DNA of 64,000 bases from Paraburkholderia hospita (GTDB lineage: Bacteria; Pseudomonadota; Gammaproteobacteria; Burkholderiales; Burkholderiaceae), in the NCBI RefSeq assembly GCF_002902965.1, contig NZ_CP026106.1, forward strand, positions 1,178,001-1,242,000, given 5' to 3'. The notes under the pieces are model-generated. The model was not told the origin of the DNA. It ran no database searches and saw only the letters and a program-made list of their open reading frames with translations. Positions 54,242 through 63,233 of this stretch are shown piece after piece (the first letter of the stretch is position 1; the number at the start of each line of letters is the position of its first letter). The position numbers were made by a program, and so were the translations under genes.

Positions 54242-54546
54242 TGAAACTAACACCATTCGACGGATCTACTACTGCACGCTCGTGCTCAAAAACGACGGTG
54301 ACAGGATGGGCCAACCGGCTCGCGGATGCACGGGAGAGTGGCCGGCGCGCATCTGACACCTGCGCACCGCACAAACCGGACATACCATCTGTAACTCATT
54401 GAAATAACGTGATGTTTAACGAATCCTACGATGCGTCGCGCGTGCAGGTGGAAGTGTTTCCAGTCGTTCCGCAGACCCTTGTCGTCCGAACCAGGGTTTC
54501 TCCTCATTGCCGGTCAAAACATGTGAACTAGAATTCGCTCACTTCT

Positions 54547-54568
54547 TAGTAACGCTGTACTGTTACTA
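54547..54568. promoter_or_regulatory. Inverted repeat upstream of response regulator 1
   Basis: TAGTAAC and GTTACTA arms (7 bp, perfect) separated by 8 bp in the otherwise empty 600-bp gap before the response regulator gene. A dimeric regulator site is likely; which protein binds is unknown. Confidence 0.45.
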
Positions 54569-54792
54569 CAGAAGCACTCTGTCAGCCGCCGGCGTTTCGC
54601 TTTCTGTAACGCAGCACGGACAACCCTTTGCGCACCGCGATCACGATCAGAACAAAAGGTGCCGGGTCCTGCCTTTGGATGTCTGATAGAACATCTAATT
54701 CGTTATCCAGAATGAACCGGGGAGGTCATCGATCCCAATAGCGTCCGGATCCGTCTGGAACGGATGCTTGCGGCCATGTACAGAGGGAATAA

Positions 54793-55470
54793 ATGCGAGT
54801 CTTATTGGTTGAAGACGATGTACAGGTTGGACAAAGCCTTTTTCGCGCATTGAAGGACGCGCACTATACCGTCGACTGGATCCGGGATGGCAAAGCTGCT
54901 CGCCTGGCACTCGAATCCACCAGCTACGCTGCCGTGCTGCTCGACCTGGGGCTGCCGGACATCGGCGGAGTCGATCTTCTCAAGGCACTGCGTGGTGCCG
55001 GAAACGCGGTCCCGGTGTTGATCCTCAGCGAATGCGACGACCTCGATGCACGCGTGCACAGCCTCGACGTCGGCGCCGACGATTGCCTGCTCAAACCCGT
55101 CGACCTTCGTGAACTGCTTGCACGTCTGCGCGCGGTATTGCGGCGTAGGGCGGGGTATGCGACGTCACGCATCGGCGACGAATCACTCAGCCTCGATCTC
55201 GAGATGCGTACGTTGCATCGCAACGGCATTGCGACAGCGCTTTCGGCACGCGAGTTTGCGCTGATGCACAGTTTTCTGGAGAGGCCAGGCACGATCCTGT
55301 CGCGCAGCCAGCTCGAAGACCGCATCTATGGCTGGGGAAGGGAAGTCGGGAGCAACGCAGTCGATGTGCTGATTCATTCGATGCGCAAAAGATTCGGACA
55401 GTCTCTGATCCGCAATGTGCGCGGTCTCGGTTGGACGGTGGCGCACGCCAGAGGCACTGAAGCAGCCTAG
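54793..55470 (+). CDS. Orphan OmpR-family response regulator 1
   Basis: A 225-residue two-domain response regulator. The receiver keeps E7/D8/D9, the phosphorylation site D51, S79 and K101; the C-terminal winged helix shows LSAREFALMHSFLERPGTIL and NAVDVLIHSMRKRFG. It resembles QseB/PmrA. No histidine kinase gene lies within the window on either side. A paralogue with about 70 percent identity by eye is at 57416-58081. The kinase partner is therefore encoded elsewhere or shared. Confidence 0.9.
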   Translation: MRVLLVEDDVQVGQSLFRALKDAHYTVDWIRDGKAARLALESTSYAAVLLDLGLPDIGGVDLLKALRGAGNAVPVLILSECDDLDARVHSLDVGADDCLLKPVDLRELLARLRAVLRRRAGYATSRIGDESLSLDLEMRTLHRNGIATALSAREFALMHSFLERPGTILSRSQLEDRIYGWGREVGSNAVDVLIHSMRKRFGQSLIRNVRGLGWTVAHARGTEAA

Positions 55471-55474
55471 TATT

Positions 55475-55502
55475 CGAAGGCGGGTCTGACGGCCCGCCTT
55501 CG
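55475..55502. terminator. Hairpin between convergent genes
   Basis: A perfect 10-bp stem CGAAGGCGGG/CCCGCCTTCG with an 8-nt loop, directly behind response regulator 1 and before the end of the opposing small gene. No T-run, so a moderate, bidirectional terminator at best. Confidence 0.5.
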
Positions 55503-55516
55503 GCATGTCGCGCACG

Positions 55517-55720
55517 TCAGGAGCGAATCCTTCCGGAACGGGTCAATTGATATCCGACGACAAGACCCACGTCATAGGCGCTTTCAAGCGCTCTCACGAT
55601 ATCGGCAGGCTTTACCAGCACGCGTTGTTCGGGTGCGTCGGCGTCCAGCAAATCCACATCGAAGCAGTCAGCGGCGATTTCACTCAACGTGCACAGTCGT
55701 TCATCCGTCAGAGCACTCAT
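55517..55720 (-). CDS. Small hypothetical protein
   Basis: A 67-residue acidic protein with an excellent ribosome site (AAAGGAGGCCGT before ATG), which strongly supports translation. It has one cysteine, the pattern LSEIAADCFDVDLLDADAPE and a helix PADIVRALESAYDVG. No known family comes to mind. It lies between the response regulator and the LuxR gene and may be a modulator of either. Confidence 0.65.
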   Translation of the reverse strand: MSALTDERLCTLSEIAADCFDVDLLDADAPEQRVLVKPADIVRALESAYDVGLVVGYQLTRSGRIRS

Positions 55721-55864
55721 ACGGCCTCCTTTCGTCTATCGGGCTCAAATCACACATGCCGTCATTTCTGGTTTGGCGTTTTGTACACAGCCACGATAAA
55801 GGGAAAGAATTAGCCGCGAATGATTAACTGCCTCGCAACGCCGTGCTCGCGCATGGCAAGGAAA

Positions 55865-57052
55865 CTAGAGTTGGGTCGGCACCAGCGCCGAACTGATCGC
55901 GATGATTCGTTCGAGGTCGCGAAGACTGGCGGCGTTCGTTTTGCGCAGGATGGTCTTGACCTGCGTACGGACCGTTTCCAGCGAAACCTGCCTGACTCTC
56001 GCCACGTCCTCGACAGTCGCGCCGCCGCTAAAGCGCAAAGCGACATCGGCCTCTGCCTTGGTGAGCCCGTAGAGTTCGCTCATCAGGCCCGGAGGCGGCC
56101 GCAGCGCGTGGTTCAATTGACGTATGACCACCGTTGCCGTGCCCCGCAGTACACGGCACGCATCGCGCACGTCGGACAGAAAATGACTGACAGCGGGCGA
56201 AACGAGCACCGCGAGTGACGCGTGTTGCGCGGGTTCGTCGCGTGTATTGCGCAATCTGAGCGCGCCGCCCATCGCGACTGAAGCGATGAGTTTGCCGAGT
56301 GTCGAATGATCATCTGGGTGCCGCGCGAGCAGCGTGATGGCGCCCACGCCGGGGCGAGGTCCCGATCGTGTCATCGCCAGCCCGCAGTGGCCGGCGTCCA
56401 TCAGTCGGTTTGCGGCGGCATTCGCATGCAAGACGCGCATCGTGCCGTCGACGATCACGACGCTGATGGCAAGCGTATCGAGTGCGCCTGTACCCAGTTG
56501 CGTCCGGTTCGCGAGAGCAAGACGCTCTTCCAGTTGCAACGCGCGCTGCAGGTGCGGCAGCAGCATCATCAACAGCTGTCGATCGCCCTCATCGAATGGG
56601 CCCGAGCGGGCATCGCGCTGAATGCCGATCGGCGTGGCCGCGCGAACGCCCAGCATGCCGCCAAGCAGGTGACGAACGCCTGCACCACGCGCGAAATCGA
56701 CATAGAACTCGGACTTCAGCAGCACATCGTCGGGGACGATCTGCTCGCCGATCACGGCGTGCAGAGTTGCACGGTTCAGGCCGTGAAAGATTCTCTCGGC
56801 TCTTTGCCGGAAGGGATCGATACGGTGGTAATAGGCGGCGTATGCATCGGCGTATTCGTTGCCGCCACCGAGCAGGTAGCGCAGTACGCCGGGCGCATCG
56901 GGAATGCTCAACGAAACGCGTTGCGCGCGAAACATCGAGCACAGCTGCGATCCAAGGTCGGGCCAGGTCGCGCCTTCGCCGAGCGCGGCGCCATAGATGA
57001 GATCGATCACGTCTGACACGTCGGACCTGGCCACTTGAGTCTCCGACTGCAA
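55865..57052 (-). CDS. LuxR-type helix-turn-helix regulator
   Basis: A 395-residue regulator. A long N-terminal sensory part (about 1-310, PAS-like in the middle: AISVVIVDGTMRVLHANAAA) precedes a C-terminal LuxR-type helix-turn-helix (LTKAEADVALRFSGGATVED and VARVRQVSLETVRTQVKTIL). No acyl-homoserine-lactone domain or receiver is apparent. It is flanked by two orphan response regulators. Ligand and targets unknown. Confidence 0.87.
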   Translation of the reverse strand: MQSETQVARSDVSDVIDLIYGAALGEGATWPDLGSQLCSMFRAQRVSLSIPDAPGVLRYLLGGGNEYADAYAAYYHRIDPFRQRAERIFHGLNRATLHAVIGEQIVPDDVLLKSEFYVDFARGAGVRHLLGGMLGVRAATPIGIQRDARSGPFDEGDRQLLMMLLPHLQRALQLEERLALANRTQLGTGALDTLAISVVIVDGTMRVLHANAAANRLMDAGHCGLAMTRSGPRPGVGAITLLARHPDDHSTLGKLIASVAMGGALRLRNTRDEPAQHASLAVLVSPAVSHFLSDVRDACRVLRGTATVVIRQLNHALRPPPGLMSELYGLTKAEADVALRFSGGATVEDVARVRQVSLETVRTQVKTILRKTNAASLRDLERIIAISSALVPTQL

Positions 57053-57415
57053 AACGAAGGCGTTTCATACCCTGTTCGGGGGATGGAATACTGCTCTGCA
57101 TTCTACACAATTCACCCACGCCGAATCCCTGAAGGGTCCGCCGTCCGGCGCTGCTGCTGGCGGGTTGCACCATGCGGTTTTGCCTCGTTTGCGCGGCGAA
57201 GCCACAACGGGTCGAGGCGTCCTGGCCGCTGACGGCGCATTGATCTTGCCCGTTTGCAATAACGCAGCCAGCAAACAGAAGAAATTCGCCCGTCTGGCAT
57301 GTTCCCTTCAGTAGTTGGTCCAGACGATCTCGAACCTCGCGACGCGGTGTCATGCGAGGCGATGTTGGTCGGCGAAGTCGTATTGGATAGCCACTTGATC
57401 AAACGGTGAAACATC
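57053..57415. other. Divergent control region of LuxR and response regulator 2
   Basis: About 360 bp with no supportable gene. Frames here are short and lack ribosome sites. It must hold both promoters. Confidence 0.4.
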
Positions 57416-58081
57416 ATGCGGGTGTTATTGATTGAAGACGATGTGCAGGTGGGAAACGATTTGTGTCGCACGCTGAAGGCGGCGGAATTTAGCGTCGACT
57501 GGGTCCGCGACGGCCGGACAGGCAAGCGCGCCATCGAGGCCGCTTACTACGCCATCGTGCTTCTCGACCTCGGCCTGCCGGACATGACGGGTCTGGACGT
57601 GCTGCGCGCACTGCGTGCAGCGGGCAATAGCGTACCTGTGGTGATTCTCAGCACGGAAGACGATCTGGATGCGAGCGTGTGCAGTCTAGAGGCCGGTGCG
57701 GACGATTGCGTGCTCAAGCCGTTTGCCATTCGCGAGTTGTTCGCGCGTATTCGCGCCGTATTGCGTCGCAGGGCGGGCTACGCGACCTCGGCGATCGGGG
57801 ACGGCTCGCTCAGTCTCGATCTCGAGAAGCGCACGCTGAATTGCAATGGCATCGCGTCATCGCTTTCAGCGCGCGAATTTGCGCTGATGCATGCATTCCT
57901 CGAAAAGCGCGGCACGATCCTGTCGCGCGGACAGCTCGAAGACCGGCTGTATGGATGGGGCAGGGAAGTGGAGAGCAATGCTGTCGACGTGTTGATCCAC
58001 TCGGTACGCAAAAAATTCGGTCAATCCTTGATTCGCAATGTGCGCGGACTCGGCTGGACGATTGCGCACGCAAATGCGTAG
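57416..58081 (+). CDS. Orphan OmpR-family response regulator 2
   Basis: A 221-residue paralogue of response regulator 1 with the same acidic pocket, D51, S79 and K101, and an almost identical DNA-binding end (NAVDVLIHSVRKKFGQSLIR). Such similarity in the recognition part suggests overlapping DNA targets. No histidine kinase is adjacent. An HdeA-like gene follows 150 bp downstream and is a possible target. Confidence 0.9.
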   Translation: MRVLLIEDDVQVGNDLCRTLKAAEFSVDWVRDGRTGKRAIEAAYYAIVLLDLGLPDMTGLDVLRALRAAGNSVPVVILSTEDDLDASVCSLEAGADDCVLKPFAIRELFARIRAVLRRRAGYATSAIGDGSLSLDLEKRTLNCNGIASSLSAREFALMHAFLEKRGTILSRGQLEDRLYGWGREVESNAVDVLIHSVRKKFGQSLIRNVRGLGWTIAHANA

Positions 58082-58231
58082 CGCTGTCCGGGGTGCGTCC
58101 TCGCCGGTAATGCAGAGCTAATTCTGCGTCTTTACGATGCACAGTCATACCGGCTGACACATGCCGGTTAATCGCCCCCGCAGTCGCAACGCTTGCGACG
58201 ATTCTAGCTTTCTCTATTCATGGAGTGTCTT

Positions 58232-58558
58232 ATGAAGCCCTCGAAAATCCTGATGGTCCTCGTCTGTCTGGTTGCCGCTCAAGCGGCTAGCGCGCAGGAA
58301 AAGACGGTGTCCCCCGCAAAAATGACCTGCGCCGATTATGTCTCCGTCGATGAGGTGTATCGACCGGCTCTCGTTTATTGGGTCGCCGGTGTCGACAAGC
58401 TCGGTATCAAGGAGACGGACACGATGGTCGTCGATACAGCGCATCCCGTCGCGGAGACCGTAGCCGAAGCATGCACCAAAGATCCGCAGACCCCGTTTGT
58501 GTCGAAAGTCAGATCCATGATCAAGGCGAAGAAGATTTCGCTCTTCCAGCATTCGTAA
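58232..58558 (+). CDS. HdeA-like periplasmic acid-stress chaperone
   Basis: A 108-residue exported protein of the HdeA family. The signal peptide MKPSKILMVLVCLVAAQAASA is followed by a short helical protein with VSPAKMTCADYVSVDEVYRP and VAEACTKDP; the two cysteines would form the family disulfide. HdeA unfolds at low pH and protects periplasmic proteins. The start at 58232 follows GGAGTGTCTT; an ATG four codons earlier is less likely. Confidence 0.83.
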   Translation: MKPSKILMVLVCLVAAQAASAQEKTVSPAKMTCADYVSVDEVYRPALVYWVAGVDKLGIKETDTMVVDTAHPVAETVAEACTKDPQTPFVSKVRSMIKAKKISLFQHS

Positions 58559-58678
58559 TGATGCTGCCGGCGGCTCTGGCGAACAGGCATAGCCCGCTGT
58601 CGCGGGCTCGCCGCTGAACACGATATCGCCAGACTCGTCACGACATTTACGCATCCCATTTGTTTTCAGGAGCTGGCC

Positions 58679-59974
58679 ATGCAGTCGCTTTGTGAACGGC
58701 CTTCACAAGACCAGGCTCGCGCCGCGAGGCGAATCTATCGCGAGGCGTCGCCCACGGAAATGACTTACATCCGGACGGGCCTGCTCGTGGTGAGTCGCAG
58801 CAGTATCGCCGGGTCCATTAGCAGAGAGCAATTCGACACTGCGATCGCATGTCTGGAGGCTCGCTACGGCATTCTTCGTTCGGTCGTCGAGAATGGACAA
58901 TTCGTGGAGCGGGTGGATGAATCGTCCGCGGTTGAATCGTGGTTGTCTCCCGATGCGTGTTCCGTCGATGCGTTATACGCGACGTTGCTGAATGCCGAAC
59001 TGGATACGGGAAAGAGAATCTATAGTGTCCACGTAATTGCCGGTGAAGATGCACTCGATATCTTCATGCTGAGTTCGCATGCAGTGACGGACGCAACGTC
59101 GCTGGTCGAACTGCATTCATGTCTTGTTCATATCTGCGATTGCATCGTGCGCGGTACACGCCCGACGTTGGCGCCGCAGCCTTTCCCGGTCCCCGTCGAT
59201 GCGGCGGTGAATCGAAGCCTCGCTTCGCTTTCGGGTGGATGTATCGGCGATCCTGCTGCTTATTCAGGGGCATTTGCCGAAATCCCGATGCGCGCGCCAT
59301 ACGATGGTGGGCCAGTGACGCATCGCCTCGAGCAGACCGTGATCAACGCAGCCGATATGCAACGTATTAGCGCCGCAGCCCACGCGCACGGTTCTTCCGT
59401 GCATTCGCTTCTTCTCGCGGCATTTGCGCTCGCGATTGGCGACGTGGCGAAGGAGCAGCCGCGCCGGATTCTGATGCGGTCGTCCGTGGATATGCGCCGC
59501 AGGCTTGAGCCGCACGTTTCGGCGGAACTTGTCTTCTCGGCCATCACGGGACATATCACGCCTGTTCCTGATCTGGACCGGCCGTTGTTCGAGATTGCGA
59601 GGCATATCTTCGGTGAGATTCACGAGGGCGTCGTCAACGGACTCATCTTTCGCGACTACGCGAACTATGCGAAGGTGTTCGGCAGCACGCAACAGGCTCC
59701 CGTTGCGCTCAATATCTCCGACATGCAGGCGGTCACATTTCATTGGCCAACGCAACAGCTGAATGTGACGGGATTTGAGTATGCGTGTGGATGGTTGAAG
59801 AAATTCCCGAACGTTTCAGTTTCAGTTCTCGATGGAAGGCTGATCGCGAACACGGTCTATGTCGAGCAGTTTGTCGATCCGACGATCATGCGGGCGATCT
59901 CCGAGCGTGTCGTGGACAGACTGGTTTCTGCGATCCGGCCGCCCGAAGTCCGAGACGAGGTTGACAATAAATAG
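58679..59974 (+). CDS. PapA-like acyltransferase (condensation fold)
   Basis: A 431-residue protein of the condensation/PapA5-type acyltransferase superfamily. The active-site motif HxxxD is H134-A-V-T-D138 (SSHAVTDATS); only one of the HH pair is present, as in many stand-alone acyltransferases. A second domain carries SVHSLLLAAFALAIGD and the solvent-channel segment PVALNISDMQAV. It probably esterifies an alcohol with an activated acyl group. No peptide synthetase or polyketide synthase is encoded in the window. Confidence 0.8.
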   Translation: MQSLCERPSQDQARAARRIYREASPTEMTYIRTGLLVVSRSSIAGSISREQFDTAIACLEARYGILRSVVENGQFVERVDESSAVESWLSPDACSVDALYATLLNAELDTGKRIYSVHVIAGEDALDIFMLSSHAVTDATSLVELHSCLVHICDCIVRGTRPTLAPQPFPVPVDAAVNRSLASLSGGCIGDPAAYSGAFAEIPMRAPYDGGPVTHRLEQTVINAADMQRISAAAHAHGSSVHSLLLAAFALAIGDVAKEQPRRILMRSSVDMRRRLEPHVSAELVFSAITGHITPVPDLDRPLFEIARHIFGEIHEGVVNGLIFRDYANYAKVFGSTQQAPVALNISDMQAVTFHWPTQQLNVTGFEYACGWLKKFPNVSVSVLDGRLIANTVYVEQFVDPTIMRAISERVVDRLVSAIRPPEVRDEVDNK

Positions 59975-59988
59975 ATGACCGGTTATCT
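59973..59988. promoter_or_regulatory. TetR operator 1
   Basis: AGATGACCGGTTATCT, a near-perfect 16-bp palindrome just upstream of the tetR start and overlapping the acyltransferase stop. Its half-site GACCGGT recurs at 60632-60647. Confidence 0.65.
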
Positions 59989-60020
59989 TGTTATCCATCG
60001 ACTCAGCGGAGATCACGAAG

Positions 60021-60611
60021 TTGCCACGTCCTGCCAATCCTCAAGTACGTTCGCGTCTGCTGTCAGTGGGGCGCGATGTGGTTCACGACCGTGGTTTCAA
60101 TGGCTGCGGCGTGCAGGACATCACGACGGCCGCTGGCGTGCCGAAGGGCTCGTTCTACAACTACTTCGAAAGCAAGGAAATGTTTGCGGCCGAAATTCTC
60201 GACGACTACTGGCAGTCAATCGAAGACCGCCATGGTCCGATTCTGTACGACGCGCGAATCAGGCCGCTCGCGCGCATTGCGAAATTCTTCCGCGCATTGA
60301 CCGACGACCACAGCAAGAGCGACTTCGCGCTGGGTTGTCTGATTGGCAACCTGTCACTGGAACTGTCGAACGCCAGCGACGAGGCGCGCTCGAAACTTCT
60401 GGCCTTGCTCGCGCGCTGGCAAGAGGCGCTTGCAGTCTGCTTGCGCGAGGCGCAGGAGCGCAATGAACTGGACCGCAAGCAGAACGCGGACGAACTCGCG
60501 GCGATCGTGATCGAGGCTTACGAAGGCGCGGCCATGCGCGGCAAGATCGAGCAGAGCGGCAACGCTTACGAACGTTTCGAGAAGGTCGTATTGCCTCGCC
60601 TGCTTCGTTAA
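60021..60611 (+). CDS. TetR family regulator
   Basis: A 196-residue TetR protein. The helix-turn-helix reads GFNGCGVQDITTAAGVPKGS followed by FYNYFESKEMF; the C-terminal ligand domain resembles TetR_C_6-type domains. The start is placed at TTG 60021, preceded by GCGGAGATCACGAAG, since the frame from 59988 would begin inside the operator. Operators on both sides of the gene indicate control of itself and of the cysteine hydrolase gene downstream. Confidence 0.88.
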   Translation: MPRPANPQVRSRLLSVGRDVVHDRGFNGCGVQDITTAAGVPKGSFYNYFESKEMFAAEILDDYWQSIEDRHGPILYDARIRPLARIAKFFRALTDDHSKSDFALGCLIGNLSLELSNASDEARSKLLALLARWQEALAVCLREAQERNELDRKQNADELAAIVIEAYEGAAMRGKIEQSGNAYERFEKVVLPRLLR

Positions 60612-60631
60612 GTTTTTTTGCGGTTTTTATA

Positions 60632-60647
60632 AAGCGACCGGTCATCT
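60632..60647. promoter_or_regulatory. TetR operator 2
   Basis: AAGCGACCGGTCATCT, sharing GACCGGT and ATCT with operator 1, about 70 bp before the cysteine hydrolase ATG. The fit to the consensus AGATGACCGGTCATCT is 12 of 16 or better. Confidence 0.6.
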
Positions 60648-60718
60648 ATGTTTGGCGTGCGTCCATACTTTGCGCGGTTGCGGTTTTCTTATGTAGTGAC
60701 CTTTATATGGAGGGTTTT

Positions 60719-61447
60719 ATGAGTAACGCGAACCAGGCAGCGCAAGAGAACGCAAACCCCTACGCCGATCCTGCCAATCCGGCTTTGCCGCCGACGGGCT
60801 TCAAACTGGATCCCGCGCGGGCGGCACTGGTGGTAATCGATCCGCAGAATGATTTCCTGAGTCCGTCAGGGGCGAGCTGGTCGGTATTCGGGCCGAGCAT
60901 CACCGAGAACAATACGGTCGCAAATCTGGGGCAGCTGTTCAAGACGGCGAAGCAGGTTGGCCTCACCGTGGCGGTTTCGCCGCACTATTACTATCCGTGC
61001 GACCACGAGTGGCATTTTGGCGGTCCGCTGGAAAAGGTGATGCACAACATCTGCATGTTCGATCGCAAAGGGCCGAACACGCTTGAGGATTTCGAGGGAT
61101 CGGGCGCGGACTTTCTCGACGAGTACAAGCCGTACATTCTCGACGGCAAAACCATCATCGCATCGCCGCACAAGGTGTATGGGCCGGAGACGAACGACCT
61201 CGCATTGCAACTTCGCAAGAAGGGCGTCTCGCAGATCATTCTCGCCGGCATGGCGGCGAATCTTTGTATCGAATCGCACTTGCGCGAGTTGATCGAACAA
61301 GGGTTTGAAGTTGCCGTGGTGCGTGACGCTACGGCAGGTCCGCGACTGCCGGACGGCGACGGATATCTGGCCGCGATCATCAACTTCCGTTATCTCGCGC
61401 ATGCGCTTTTGACGACGGAGCAAACGGTTCGGGAACTCACGTCCTGA
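60719..61447 (+). CDS. Isochorismatase-family cysteine hydrolase
   Basis: A 242-residue hydrolase of the isochorismatase/nicotinamidase fold. Catalytic residues are visible as D41 (VVIDPQNDFL), a lysine in ASPHKVYGP and the cysteine in LAGMAANLCIESHL. It would hydrolyse an amide or vinyl ether. TetR-cysteine hydrolase pairs are common in proteobacteria and often detoxify or respond to small amides; the substrate is unknown here. The ATG follows GGAGGGTTTT. Confidence 0.87.
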   Translation: MSNANQAAQENANPYADPANPALPPTGFKLDPARAALVVIDPQNDFLSPSGASWSVFGPSITENNTVANLGQLFKTAKQVGLTVAVSPHYYYPCDHEWHFGGPLEKVMHNICMFDRKGPNTLEDFEGSGADFLDEYKPYILDGKTIIASPHKVYGPETNDLALQLRKKGVSQIILAGMAANLCIESHLRELIEQGFEVAVVRDATAGPRLPDGDGYLAAIINFRYLAHALLTTEQTVRELTS

Positions 61448-61592
61448 TCGGACCCGGCACGAATCCGATGCGCAGCGTTTGCTGCGCTTTCGCTGCTGGA
61501 TCGTCGGCGGCGTGCGCTGTATTGACGGAACACATGAACATCGAGCAAGCGGCAGCCGTGGCGAGGCGCGCAAATAAGGCGAGTCTGCGCAT
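61437..61592 (-). pseudogene. Truncated ABC sulfonate-type binding protein
   Basis: The minus strand encodes a good signal peptide (MRRLALFARLATAAACSMFM to NTAHA) and the first strand of an SsuA/TauA-type binding protein (QQTLRIGFVPGP), then stops. The remaining 270 or so residues are missing; the break coincides with the end of the cysteine hydrolase gene. This suggests that insertion or deletion joined unrelated DNA here. The sulfur-type genes to the right support the sulfonate reading. Confidence 0.6.
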
Positions 61593-61804
61593 GAACGCGT
61601 TCTTGATTGACGTGAGATTGGGTTGCCGAATATATCGATGCGTCAATCCAGCGGTCAAAGAACGAATCGAGCGATCGTTAAGCGTCACGACGTGATTTGC
61701 TTCGCTGCGCATCGAACGAAGACGCGCGCCGTTTCTTCATTGCACTCACGCGAATAACGTAAGCGAAAATTGGTCGTTAACTGAGAAAGAACGCGTCCCT
61801 ATAC

Positions 61805-61819
61805 TGGCACGCTTATTGG
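61805..61819 (+). promoter_or_regulatory. Sigma54-like promoter
   Basis: TGGCACG-CTTA-TTGG matches the -24/-12 consensus TGGCACG-N4-TTGC except for the last base, 65 bp upstream of the dehydrogenase ATG. Sulfone and sulfonate (sfn) genes are typically sigma54-dependent, so the position makes sense. Confidence 0.5.
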
Positions 61820-61883
61820 TCGGCGAAGCGTCGACCCCCGGCATGCTCATGCCGGTCCGCATGTCCAGAACAAGGAACCACGA

Positions 61884-63107
61884 ATGCCCGCTCAAGACCT
61901 CACGGACCGTGCCGCACGTGCACGTCTTCAGACGACGCTCGCCGGCTTGCCCGCGCTCGCGAAAGCCATCGGCGAAGGCGCTGCGTCGCGCGAGGCGCAG
62001 CGCGAGTTGCCGTACGACGGCTTCACGCTGTTCCGGCAATCGGGGCTCGGGCGTTTGCGCTTGCCTGTCGAATGGGGCGGCCTGGGCGGCTCGCTTGAAG
62101 ACGTGTTCGATGTGATCGCCACGCTCGCTGCCGGGGAAAGCAACATCGCGCACGCGCTGCGCATTCATTTCGACCAGACCGAGGCGTTGCTGCTACAACC
62201 GCGCACGGCGTTCAACGCGTTGCAGATCGAGCGCGTCGTCGAGGGCGCGATTTTCGGTGGCGCTTCGACGGAGCTGGGCACGTCCCGTCCCGGCGAGATC
62301 ACGACGCAGCTTCGCCGCGACGGCGAGCACTACCGGTTGAGCGGCCGCAAATACTACGCGACGGGCACGGCGTTCTCCGACTTCGCACGGCTGAACCTGC
62401 AGGATGAGAACGGCAATCCCGTGGTCGCTATCGTGCCTGTCAAACGCGAAGGCTTTCGCGTGCTCGACGATTGGGACGGCATGGGCCAACGGATGACGGC
62501 AAGCGGCAGCCTCGAATTCGACAACCTGCTGGTGCTCGCAGACGAGGTCACGCCGCGCGTGCAGACGACCTTGGCCGGCCGTCACGGCGGCGCGCTGCGG
62601 CAGTTGCATCTCGTCGCAGTGGGCGCGGGGATCGTGCGCAATGTCGTCGCCGATGCCAAGGGCTATGTGCTGCGGCATGGCCGTCCTGCGCTGCACAGTC
62701 CCGCGCCGTCGGCGCGCGAAGACGCGTTCATCCAGCAGGTGATCGGCGATTTGACGGCACACAGCCATACGATCGACGTGCTGGTGCGCGACAACGCGCG
62801 CGTGCTGGAGCGCTCTTCGCAGGCGATTCGCAATGGCGAGCCCGATGCGGAAACGCGTGTGCTCGAAGGCGCGCTCGCGACGGCGCGCACGCAACTGATC
62901 GTCAGCAAGCTCGCGCTGTATGCGGCCGAGCGCATGTTCGAAGCGGGCGGCGCGTCGGCGACATCGCGTGCGCATAACTTCGATCGTCACTGGCGCAATC
63001 TGCGCACCATCTTCAGCCACAACCCGCTATTGCATAAAGCACGCGTGATCGGCGATTACGAACTGAACGGCGTGACGACGCATCTGACGGAAGGCCGTGT
63101 TTTCTAG
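61884..63107 (+). CDS. SfnB/DszC-like acyl-CoA dehydrogenase-fold monooxygenase
   Basis: A 407-residue flavin-dependent protein of the acyl-CoA dehydrogenase superfamily, DszC/SfnB branch. It has LRLPVEWGGLGGSLEDVFDV, GGASTELGTSRPGEI, SGRKYYATGTAFSDFARL and a C-terminal HNPLLHKARVIGDYELNG. The DszC/SfnB family includes FMNH2-dependent monooxygenases and sulfone-metabolism proteins. A sigma54-like promoter lies upstream, and an LLM-type monooxygenase gene starts 530 bp downstream, so a role in sulfur scavenging from organosulfur compounds is likely. Confidence 0.85.
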   Translation: MPAQDLTDRAARARLQTTLAGLPALAKAIGEGAASREAQRELPYDGFTLFRQSGLGRLRLPVEWGGLGGSLEDVFDVIATLAAGESNIAHALRIHFDQTEALLLQPRTAFNALQIERVVEGAIFGGASTELGTSRPGEITTQLRRDGEHYRLSGRKYYATGTAFSDFARLNLQDENGNPVVAIVPVKREGFRVLDDWDGMGQRMTASGSLEFDNLLVLADEVTPRVQTTLAGRHGGALRQLHLVAVGAGIVRNVVADAKGYVLRHGRPALHSPAPSAREDAFIQQVIGDLTAHSHTIDVLVRDNARVLERSSQAIRNGEPDAETRVLEGALATARTQLIVSKLALYAAERMFEAGGASATSRAHNFDRHWRNLRTIFSHNPLLHKARVIGDYELNGVTTHLTEGRVF

Positions 63108-63233
63108 GGCGATCCGCTCGCGCAAACGCGCATAGCGTGCAACGGCATATCGATGTGCCGATTTCTTCGTGGCGGCGCGCAAGCGCCGCATTCGACAATA
63201 TCAACGTTACGTTCCAATCAGGGGCCTCCCGCG

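Noticed and set aside
54286..54507. 73-codon minus-strand frame upstream of gntR
   Set aside because: No ribosome site and odd arginine/cysteine composition; regulatory repeats occupy the same gap.
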